The notes under the pieces were generated by a model. The model made no database searches, was not told the DNA's origin, and saw only the letters and a list, made by a program, of their open reading frames with translations. Positions 9,696 to 17,702 of a DNA stretch of 64,000 nt are shown here, one piece after another. The translations under genes were made by a program, and so were the position numbers. The stretch lies in the NCBI GenBank assembly GCA_015061185.1, contig SUWZ01000007.1:1-64000 (forward strand). Reading direction: 5' to 3'. This DNA comes from Bacteroidales bacterium (GTDB lineage Bacteria > Bacteroidota > Bacteroidia > Bacteroidales > Paludibacteraceae). Position 1 is the stretch's first letter, and each line of letters begins with the position of its first letter.

Positions 9696-10616
9696 ATGGA
9701 AGGAAATAGTATTATTAACACGACACCTGCGGGAAAAGTTGATGCACAAAAGTGGTTGAGGTTTTCTGAAGTTTTGACGCTCTCGCTTGGAGCCGGTCTC
9801 CTGTTGAGCGGAATCATATTTTTCTTTGCCTACAACTGGGAAACGATTCATCGTTTTGTAAAGATGGGGATTGTGGTGGCTCTTTTGCTCTCCACCTTTG
9901 TCGCCGTGGTGAAAGTGCCCATGCGAGACTGGGTGCGCAACATAACCATTTTTTCCATGTGCATACTGGTAGGTGCTTTCTTGGCTCTGTTCGGACAAAT
10001 ATACCAGACGGGAGCAGACAGTTACACGCTCTTCCTCTCTTGGGCTATTTGCATTGTGGTTTGGGTGGTTGTGGCAGACTTCTATCCGTTATGGATTTTC
10101 TTTATCGGCTTGACGATGCTTGCCTACGGCTTGATTCCGTCTGTCAAATTGGGATTCACAGACTTTGTGGTTATCACCTCTCTTTTCATCCTCTTTTTTG
10201 AATTTTCACCGAAGTTGATTCCGCATAAAAGTGTTGCACCAAAATGGTTTATGACACTGCTTTTCAGTGTTGCATACACCCTCGCCGTGATCATGATTTC
10301 AATTGTTATCTTTGATGGCTTTGACTATATTGAGGGCTGGGATTTTTCTGTTAGCATAGCAGTGAGCGCAGCAACCCTCTTTTATGCGTTCATGAAGAGA
10401 AACCTCATGCTCTATTCTATTTTCTGCATAGGTGTTTTAACCATAATATATGAATTATTGCTTCGGATTATAGATGATTGGGAGATGATGTTTTGGGTCT
10501 CAATACCATTTATGACCACCATCTATTTTTTAGGCAAACACCTCATAGACAAAAAGAGGGAGTGGGATGCGATTTCTTCTGCAAATCAGCAGACAGAGAA
10601 TCAAAACAATGAGTAA
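9696..10616 (+). CDS. DUF2157 domain-containing membrane protein
   Basis: 306 aa multi-TM protein followed by DUF4401 and GDYXXLXY proteins, a commonly seen gene trio. Confidence 0.85.
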   Translation: MEGNSIINTTPAGKVDAQKWLRFSEVLTLSLGAGLLLSGIIFFFAYNWETIHRFVKMGIVVALLLSTFVAVVKVPMRDWVRNITIFSMCILVGAFLALFGQIYQTGADSYTLFLSWAICIVVWVVVADFYPLWIFFIGLTMLAYGLIPSVKLGFTDFVVITSLFILFFEFSPKLIPHKSVAPKWFMTLLFSVAYTLAVIMISIVIFDGFDYIEGWDFSVSIAVSAATLFYAFMKRNLMLYSIFCIGVLTIIYELLLRIIDDWEMMFWVSIPFMTTIYFLGKHLIDKKREWDAISSANQQTENQNNE

Positions 10617-10816
10617 GGTGAGTTCTATAAATTCACCGTTTATAATTAAAAAGTACAAATCGTGGGTTGATAAACTTTTCGGCACTTTTTGATTTATTTC
10701 AGCAACTTGCTGATTGTCGGTCGGTTACAGTGCCTGCACTGCTCCCTACTTTCGCACAGCAATCTGCTCGAAATAAATTCAAAAATTCCTCGAAATGAAT
10801 TTATAGAACCCTACTT
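10615..10816. mobile_element. MITE-like long imperfect palindrome
   Basis: Terminal inverted repeats aaggtgagttctataaattca (10615-10635) and tgaatttatagaaccctactt (10796-10816), 18/21 by eye. Internal arms tttttgatttatttcagcaacttgctgat and atctgctcgaaataaattcaaaaa are partly complementary, centred on cagtgcctgcactg. Confidence 0.65.
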
Positions 10817-10833
10817 AAAAACTTTCAAAAGGA

Positions 10834-11799
10834 TTGTTTATGGAATTTACAGACAAATATGATTTGACAGGGGGCACAAAACTGACGTGGCCGCTCAAAT
10901 TGCTCTTTTATATTGGAGGACAGATAACCATGTTAATGGTTGGTGCCCCGTTGGCACTAATAGTGGATGGTTCTGCAGGTGCCGCTCTTGTCTTGGGCTT
11001 ATGCTTGATTATTGGCTCTATCATAATGACGAGAATAGTTGATAACGAAAAACTTATACTTTCGGTAGCACTGCCACTTTTCTTTTCTGGAGAAGTTCTT
11101 TCTTCTTATATGTTGATAAATCATGAAATGCCTGAAAGTGCTTTCTGCTTTTTTGAAATCTGCGTGCTGATTGTATCGTGGATTTTTTGCCGAAACCATT
11201 TTTTGAGACAGATCATTCTTTTGTCGATTGTCTCTGTCTTCCCTCTAATGTTCGATTTTATAGGATATTCTTTTTTGAAAAACTTTTCATTTTACTACTC
11301 AATCCTCTTGATGGTTATCTACGGCTTGACGATTTGGTTTGATGCGGATAAATTCAAAAAAGAAAATCTTTATGCACAATATATACCCACCCTTCGCTTT
11401 TGTATAGTAGTTGTTGCTATCCCCTACGCTTTGTTGGGTATTGACAATGTAGCGCAGTCTATTATTTGCGCCTTATTAAGTTTCGCAGTGGCACTCTTTA
11501 TATTGTCAAAGCAGGAGATAGGATCCACAAAAAAAGCTTTGGGCACGGCTCTTGTTTTGTTAGGTTGCGCAGCCTCCTGCGTTACGCCCAACGTCTCACT
11601 TGCTGTGCTGGGCTTGATTCTCACCTACATGGTGTTGGACAAGTTCGGTGTGGTTGCGTTTGGACTCTTCTTAATCTATTCTATCGGCAAGTTCTACTAC
11701 GACATGGAGATCTTACTAAGTCATAAATCATACTTGCTTATGGGTAGCGGAATCATCTTTTTACTACTATTCTTTTTCATCAACAGATTAAAAAAATGA
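10834..11799 (+). CDS. DUF4401 domain-containing membrane protein
   Basis: 321 aa multi-TM protein between the DUF2157 and GDYXXLXY genes. The alternative ATG MEFTDKYDLTGG lies slightly downstream. Confidence 0.82.
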   Translation: MFMEFTDKYDLTGGTKLTWPLKLLFYIGGQITMLMVGAPLALIVDGSAGAALVLGLCLIIGSIIMTRIVDNEKLILSVALPLFFSGEVLSSYMLINHEMPESAFCFFEICVLIVSWIFCRNHFLRQIILLSIVSVFPLMFDFIGYSFLKNFSFYYSILLMVIYGLTIWFDADKFKKENLYAQYIPTLRFCIVVVAIPYALLGIDNVAQSIICALLSFAVALFILSKQEIGSTKKALGTALVLLGCAASCVTPNVSLAVLGLILTYMVLDKFGVVAFGLFLIYSIGKFYYDMEILLSHKSYLLMGSGIIFLLLFFFINRLKK

Positions 11800-12311
11800 G
11801 CAAATTAAAACTATTCATCATATCAGCCAACATGGTGCTTGTGCTGCTGTTTTTTGGTTTCAACATAGTGAAGAACGAGAAGGTTCTGAGCGAAGGTGAG
11901 ACTGTGTTGCTGGAATTGCGTCCGGTGGACCCTCGCTCGCTTATGCAAGGGGACTATATGACTCTTCATTTTGAAGTTTGTAATCATATTTATGGCCTTG
12001 AAGCAGAATCGAATAAATTTTGCGTTGTGCGGTTAGACGATGATAGAGTCGCCCATTTTGTCAGTTTGACCAATGACGCAGCAGTTGCATTAAAAGAGGA
12101 CGAACTTCTGCTTCGATATTCTTTAGAAAAAAACAGCTGGGGAGGAAAGTCCTATACCATCGGTTCAGACAGTTATTTCTTTCAAGAAGGTACAGGCAAT
12201 AAATATGTGGCTGCTACGTACGGTATGCTGAAAGTTGTGACAAAAGGAGAGATGATTGGGACTTGCAGCCTTGTCGGACTGTGCGATGAGAACAAAAAAC
12301 TGATTGAGTGA
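11796..12311 (+). CDS. GDYXXLXY domain-containing protein
   Basis: 171 aa with signature LMQGDYMTLHFEV; 4-bp overlap with the upstream gene. Confidence 0.9.
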   Translation: MSKLKLFIISANMVLVLLFFGFNIVKNEKVLSEGETVLLELRPVDPRSLMQGDYMTLHFEVCNHIYGLEAESNKFCVVRLDDDRVAHFVSLTNDAAVALKEDELLLRYSLEKNSWGGKSYTIGSDSYFFQEGTGNKYVAATYGMLKVVTKGEMIGTCSLVGLCDENKKLIE

Positions 12312-12415
12312 GTTTGTTTTGACCATCCAGCTCGATAGGATCTGCAATTCGACTGCTCCGAGTACAAGCATTTGCAATGCACTAACAACCAGAGCTGTAT
12401 ATATTCACTCTCAAC

Positions 12416-12522
12416 GTTACGCTCCAACCTGCGTCCTGAAAGGGCAAAACTCATCAGCCGTTGGCTCCGCCCTCGGCAATGCCCCCACACAACAAAACTC
12501 GCCCCAACGGGGCAAAAGCATT
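12416..12522 (-). repeat. Interspersed repeat copy 2 (inverted relative to copy 1)
   Basis: The reverse complement reads gcttttgccccgttggggcgagttttg...gccgagggcggagccaacggctgatgagttttgccctttcagg, matching 1396-1500. Confidence 0.75.
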
Positions 12523-12618
12523 AATTCCTAACTCCTCATCCCTCATTCATTAATTTTTGTTACACCTCTATGAAATCACGCTCAAAACATTATCTTTGCA
12601 GAAAGAAAAATTCAGCGT

Positions 12619-14181
12619 ATGGAGCAGACGTTAAAAAACTTGCCAATCGGCATTCAGGATTTCGAGAAACTGCGTAAGGAGAATTACTTATACGTAGATA
12701 AAACTGCGTTGATGCATCGCCTTGTGTCAACAGGGAGTTATTATTTCCTCTCTCGTCCTCGTCGCTTTGGTAAGAGTTTGCTTATCAGTACGTTGAAGGC
12801 TTATTTCCTTGGCAAGAAAGATTTGTTCGAGGGTCTTGCCGTTGAGCAATTGGAGCAGAAATGGACAGTGCATCCGGTGCTGCATTTGGATTTGAATACT
12901 GATAATTACGATAGTAAAGCTGCTTTAGACGACAGAATCGCCTTGTCGTTGGGAAATTGGGAAAAACTTTACGGCAGAAATGAATTGGAAAAGTCGTTCG
13001 GGGCACGTTTTGAGGGAGTTATCCAGCGAGCCTACGAAAAGACCGGCGAGCGTGTCGTGATTTTGGTGGACGAGTACGACAAACCGTTGTTGCAAGCCAT
13101 TGGCGATGACAAGCTTCAGGACACATTCCGCACCACCCTGAAATCTTTCTACGGCGCGCTGAAAAGCAAGGACGACTGCATAAAGTTTGCCATGCTTACA
13201 GGAGTGACGAAGTTCGGCAAAGTGAGCGTGTTCAGTGACTTGAACAATCTGAAGGATATATCTTTAGACAATCGCTATTATAATCTTTGCGGTATTGATG
13301 AAGATGAGTTGCGTGGCGTCTTGACTCCGTATGTTCAGCGTTTAGCGAGTGTTCAAAAAATTTCTTTGGACAAGGCTTATTCGGAATTAAAGCGAAATTA
13401 TGATGGTTATCATTTTTCAGAAGATGCCCCTGGAATGTATAATCCGTTCAGTGTTTTGAACACTTTGGATAACTTGAAATTCGGCAGCTACTGGTTCGAG
13501 ACCGGCACACCGTCTTACTTGGTTGAATTGATGCAAGACCAAGATATGAAGCTGTGGAATATAACAAAAAAGTTGGTTAGTTCTGATGTCCTAAATTCGG
13601 TTGACATTGCTACTACAGAACCGATTTCGGTGATTTTCCAGAGCGGATACTTGACGATCAAAGGGTATAAAAACGAATATGATGGCTATTTATTAGGATT
13701 CCCTAATGAGGAGGTAAAACGCGGATTTTTGCGCTATCTGATACCTCGTTACACATCAGTCCGACCAAGTGATACTGCATTTGAGATAGAAAGTTTTGTT
13801 GAGGAGGTAAGAGGTGGTGATATTTCGGGTTTTATGAAACGTTTGAAATCTTTCTTCGCAAACACTCCCTATGACCTCATCAAGGACACTGAAAACCACT
13901 ACCAGAACGTGCTTTTCATCTTGTGCAACCTCTGCGGACTCTACACGAAAGCTGAGTTTCACACTTCCGACGGACGTGTGGACATGACCATCGAGACAAC
14001 CGATTACGTCTATATCTTCGAGTTCAAATACAACGGCACTGCCGAAGAGGCGATGTCCCAAATCAAAGAGAAGAACTACGCCCAACCGTTCTTGGCAAGC
14101 GACAAAAAGATAGCCCTGATTGGTGCGAACTTCAGTGGCGAGACAAGAAACATTGAGAAGTATTTGGATGAGTGGCTGTAA
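12619..14181 (+). CDS. AAA-ATPase-like / PD-(D/E)XK nuclease domain protein
   Basis: 520 aa. N-terminal LPIGIQDFEKLRKENYLYVDKTALMHRLV...FLSRPRRFGKSLL and C-terminal nuclease-like TTDYVYIFEFKYNGTAEEAMSQIKEKNYA, a family abundant in Bacteroidetes. Confidence 0.92.
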   Translation: MEQTLKNLPIGIQDFEKLRKENYLYVDKTALMHRLVSTGSYYFLSRPRRFGKSLLISTLKAYFLGKKDLFEGLAVEQLEQKWTVHPVLHLDLNTDNYDSKAALDDRIALSLGNWEKLYGRNELEKSFGARFEGVIQRAYEKTGERVVILVDEYDKPLLQAIGDDKLQDTFRTTLKSFYGALKSKDDCIKFAMLTGVTKFGKVSVFSDLNNLKDISLDNRYYNLCGIDEDELRGVLTPYVQRLASVQKISLDKAYSELKRNYDGYHFSEDAPGMYNPFSVLNTLDNLKFGSYWFETGTPSYLVELMQDQDMKLWNITKKLVSSDVLNSVDIATTEPISVIFQSGYLTIKGYKNEYDGYLLGFPNEEVKRGFLRYLIPRYTSVRPSDTAFEIESFVEEVRGGDISGFMKRLKSFFANTPYDLIKDTENHYQNVLFILCNLCGLYTKAEFHTSDGRVDMTIETTDYVYIFEFKYNGTAEEAMSQIKEKNYAQPFLASDKKIALIGANFSGETRNIEKYLDEWL

Positions 14182-14231
14182 ACAGCTATCTTTTTTTGAA
14201 TTAAATTTAAACAACTTAACGGTACACGAAA

Positions 14232-14667
14232 ATGAAAAAAAAGATTGCTTTATCCATTTGTCTATTAGTAAGTTTCGTATATTTTTTTTTTAGATAGAGA
14301 TAAAATTGTCGTTTTTTCTTGTCCTGAAGACTGTGAGATAGGTATGTCGGGACAATTTGTTGAAATTGAATTTATTAATCAATTATTTCTGCCAATCGTA
14401 TTTGAAAAAACAGATAGTTTTAAAGGATTGCAATTAGAGTCAATTCAGTCATTGTCTGATGATTTGGATTTAGAAACAAAAGCAAGTTTAGGATCATGGC
14501 GAATGGAAAGTTGTATTGTTCATTATAACAAGTTTGGATTTATTGATGACATATACGTACTTGGTAATAGTGGATATTACTTTCATTCTGTTTATCATGA
14601 AGTTAGTGTGACCAGTAAAAGGGAATTAAAGGTGATTGATTTGATAAAGCAATCTTCTATCATCTGA
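14232..14667 (+). pseudogene. Small exported/membrane-anchored protein split by a T10 homopolymer frameshift
   Basis: MKKKIALSICLLVSFVYFFFR* (14232-) goes out of frame at T10 (14282-14291). One T fewer fuses it to the 107-aa ORF 14344-14667. Confidence 0.65.
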
Positions 14668-14816
14668 CTGGTCTGACTTGCAATCCGTCCGCACTGACAT
14701 ATAGGCATTTGCAAAACATTCACTAATACGTATCTGGCTTCATGTTGCAATTACCAGCTCGGTCGGTAAGACTTGAATTTGAAATGATAACGACAGATCT
14801 AAATAAATACCATAAA

Positions 14817-15500
14817 TCACCCCACCCCTAAATCGGTGTTCCCTATCAGCACCTCGATACGGTCGTCATCTTTTATCAGAGGATAAACCTCTTTCACAAA
14901 CCAGTCTGCCAACAACTCGTCTCGCCGAACTTCAGTCCCATTGTTGCAGAAAAAGTTGACGCTCATATATTCGAAATGCTTTTTAGCCAGTTCGATGTCA
15001 GTAATGATGCGCTCCTTAGTGTCGCCTTTCGTGCAAACCAGCAGACAGACTCCGCTAAAATATTTCGCCACATCGGTAACAGTCACATCAGCTGGCACAC
15101 CCTTGTTCCACTGCCTTCTGCGAAGGCCATCGAACGACTCGATACCGCAGCGGAACTTAACTCTCACCGGCGAAAAACGTTTGGCAAACTCCTCCAACCG
15201 ATTTCGGTACATATAGTGCATTTCGAACCAAACCGTATGAATTTTTTTCTCCGCCAACACCTTTTTGATTAAATCTAAAGTTTGCTCGTCCAATTCAATT
15301 CCGGAACCGGAGTTTATCACATCCAGCACACCAAATTTGCCGGTCACTCTACTCAAAACCATACGATTCACCTCAAAAGGATTGTTGCTCACATCGGTGT
15401 GGTAATCACAAAACGAGCACTTTGCCCATCTGCATCCACAACCTTGCAACAGCACAAACTCACGGGGCATTTTTGTTAAAATCTCTGCGTAACGCTCCAT
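14817..15500 (-). CDS. Radical SAM-like protein, candidate queuine-salvage lyase (QueL-like)
   Basis: 227 aa with a Cys cluster LLQGCGCRWAKCSFCDYH, 2 bp from a YhhQ-family gene on the same strand. The QueL assignment is from context. Confidence 0.6.
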   Translation of the reverse strand: MERYAEILTKMPREFVLLQGCGCRWAKCSFCDYHTDVSNNPFEVNRMVLSRVTGKFGVLDVINSGSGIELDEQTLDLIKKVLAEKKIHTVWFEMHYMYRNRLEEFAKRFSPVRVKFRCGIESFDGLRRRQWNKGVPADVTVTDVAKYFSGVCLLVCTKGDTKERIITDIELAKKHFEYMSVNFFCNNGTEVRRDELLADWFVKEVYPLIKDDDRIEVLIGNTDLGVG

Positions 15501-15502
15501 GC

Positions 15503-16174
15503 CTAAACACGTTCCATTCTTTTAGACAGAAAACCAATTGCCGCATACGCCATAGGCGTTCCTAAAAACGCCTCTATCAGCAACTTTACAAAATATTGAG
15601 TAAAGATCATCAGAATCAAATCTGCCACCGGCACAACACCTGCAAAAGCAATTAGCACAAACGGGACAGTATCTAAAAGATAACCCACAATTGAACTCCC
15701 AATAGTGCGCACCCAAAGACGTTTCCCTTCACTCTTTTGCTTTATTTTCTCCATCAGCCATGCGTTAGAGAGTTCTCCGCAAACAAATCCCACTAACGAA
15801 CCAATCACTATGCGCGGCACGTAGGTGAAGATGTGCTGATATGCTGCGGAGGTTTCCGCCATATAATCCGGAGCCGGCATCCACACCCCAATCATAGTGC
15901 AAACCACAAGAATGATATTGCAGACGAAAGTCATCCATATCACCTTCTTTGCCGTTTTGTAGCCCCACATCTCGGTGAGCACATCACCCAACATATAGGC
16001 GAAAGGGAATGTTATCGTCCCTGCATCAAAATAGAAAAGATTAAAGAAACCAATGACCTTGACAGCCATGATATTAGAGACCAGATACATGGTCACGAAG
16101 AGCGACGAAACAATCATCAACATAGACTGACTGTTTGTTCGGTTTTTGAAAGGGTTTTCCGATACCTTGTTCAT
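15503..16174 (-). CDS. YhhQ-family queuosine precursor transporter
   Basis: Hydrophobic protein with YFDAGTITFPFAYMLGDVLTEMWGYKTAKKVIW and LLIEAFLGTPMAYAAI, typical of YhhQ. Start taken at MNKVSENPFKN; the ORF track extends to 16240. Confidence 0.9.
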   Translation of the reverse strand: MNKVSENPFKNRTNSQSMLMIVSSLFVTMYLVSNIMAVKVIGFFNLFYFDAGTITFPFAYMLGDVLTEMWGYKTAKKVIWMTFVCNIILVVCTMIGVWMPAPDYMAETSAAYQHIFTYVPRIVIGSLVGFVCGELSNAWLMEKIKQKSEGKRLWVRTIGSSIVGYLLDTVPFVLIAFAGVVPVADLILMIFTQYFVKLLIEAFLGTPMAYAAIGFLSKRMERV

Positions 16175-16244
16175 ACGATTAAATTTTTTGCAAAGGTAGT
16201 AACATTTTCTCATAATGCAAATATGCACACAGGACAACAAAACA

Positions 16245-16275
16245 TAAAAAAATCCGCAACATCAATTGTTACGGA
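16245..16275 (-). terminator. Rho-independent terminator
   Basis: Minus strand TCCGTAACAATTGATGTTGCGGATTTTTTT: an 8-bp stem with one mismatch followed by a T tract. Confidence 0.65.
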
Positions 16276-16289
16276 CTTTAGTATAAATT

Positions 16290-16373
16290 GGTCTATAAAT
16301 TCAAAAATTTCCGAAAAATTTATCTGCCTGCCTATTTACACTTTCTACATTATAAATAGTGAATTTATAGGAC
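16290..16373. repeat. Short second element with the same ctataaattca terminal inverted repeats
   Basis: ggtctataaattca (16290-16303) and tgaatttatagga (16360-16372). The inner sequence aaaaatttccgaaaaattta resembles the right arm of the 10615-10816 element. Confidence 0.5.
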
Positions 16374-16385
16374 TCAACTATAATC

Positions 16386-17279
16386 CTATTTTTCAGAAAT
16401 TGTACAACGAGATTCAATGAAAGTCTCTCCAGTAGCAGCAGAATTTGTCTCCATCACTCTATCATAAGAGATAAGCCACCCGGTTTTCTCATCAAAAACA
16501 GCCTTCTCTTTAATTACCGCCGAAAGTCTTGATTTTTTCAGTTCATCCATCTGCTCTTTGACTTTATCTTCAAACATGGATGGTTGAACCCCCATAGATT
16601 TAGCCATATTATTCATCATCTCTCTATATGATTTTTCTGTTTCTAAAAAGAATTCTTCTTCCGACAAATTTGCTGTCAGTGTGAAAATCAGTTTTCCTCT
16701 TGACGACTCCACTTTTACGTTAGCCTCAACATCTTTGTAGATGGAAATTTTTTCAGTAAAATTTCTTTTTACTATGTTGTCACTATTCTCATCAAACTTT
16801 TTGTTCATATACCAGAAAATATTCTGAATCTCGGGCAAATACTTATTTTCCGCATCTTGTTGGCTTGTTCCTATAATAGTTGTAATTATAGATTCAACCA
16901 TACCACCACCAAACAAACCTCGCAAATCTTTGTAATTCTCAAAGTTACCAAACTCACCTTGTTTAGAGAATGAAACCTTATAAACAAATTCGTTCATATC
17001 TCTTGCAAGTTGCTCTCCAAACAATTTTTTAACTCCTAAGTATTGATTGCTTGTTGTGTCTATAATATTTTTAAAATCAATAAAATACTTGTCTTTATTC
17101 ATGGAATTAACTTTCATGGAAATATCGTGGTTAACAATATTACCTTGTTTATCCACAGTCACACATTTGTAACTACGAGAATCCCCAACCTTCCACCCAC
17201 GAGGGTTTAATACGACATCTGAAGCATTAGCAAAAATTGCCAATGAAACTGCCACCACTAAAAAAATAATTTTCTTCAT
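16386..17279 (-). CDS. Hypothetical secreted protein
   Basis: 297 aa with signal peptide MKKIIFLVVAVSLAIFANA. Confidence 0.75.
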   Translation of the reverse strand: MKKIIFLVVAVSLAIFANASDVVLNPRGWKVGDSRSYKCVTVDKQGNIVNHDISMKVNSMNKDKYFIDFKNIIDTTSNQYLGVKKLFGEQLARDMNEFVYKVSFSKQGEFGNFENYKDLRGLFGGGMVESIITTIIGTSQQDAENKYLPEIQNIFWYMNKKFDENSDNIVKRNFTEKISIYKDVEANVKVESSRGKLIFTLTANLSEEEFFLETEKSYREMMNNMAKSMGVQPSMFEDKVKEQMDELKKSRLSAVIKEKAVFDEKTGWLISYDRVMETNSAATGETFIESRCTISEK

Positions 17280-17702
17280 CTATTATCAGTTTTTATAATT
17301 TATCCATAATACAACCCTTATTAGAACCCTATGCTATTTCTTTCCATAGCGCAAAAGTTCATTCCTACTTTCAGGGCTTAATCAATAGTTGCAAATATAG
17401 CAAAAATTCTGACAAGCAGAATAATCTCTCTCCATCAATTTAAAGTACCATGTTTCTGCGGTCAACACCCTATTCTGAGAAAAGAATAACCAATAATTAT
17501 TTTGAATTAAGTCAATAAATTAGAACTATTTTAGCAGAATTTTAGAAAAATTAAAATATTTTACCTTACTTGCCGTTTCATTGCGATTAGATGAAAATCA
17601 ATCTAATAAGAAAATTGTTGGATTGGTTGTGGTTAGAAAATTTAAGGCGGTTATCTTAAGAATCGTATTAAGGATAGAAATTATACAAAAAACTATTTTA
17701 CC

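Noticed and set aside
12182-12490. 102-aa minus-strand ORF near the GDYXXLXY gene
   Set aside because: Antisense to the GDYXXLXY gene and through the interspersed repeat.
13756-14214. 152-aa minus-strand ORF
   Set aside because: Antisense to the AAA-ATPase/PD-(D/E)XK gene, with no recognisable domain.
15833-16420. 195-aa plus-strand ORF
   Set aside because: Antisense to the YhhQ gene and crossing a terminator and repeat; implausible composition.
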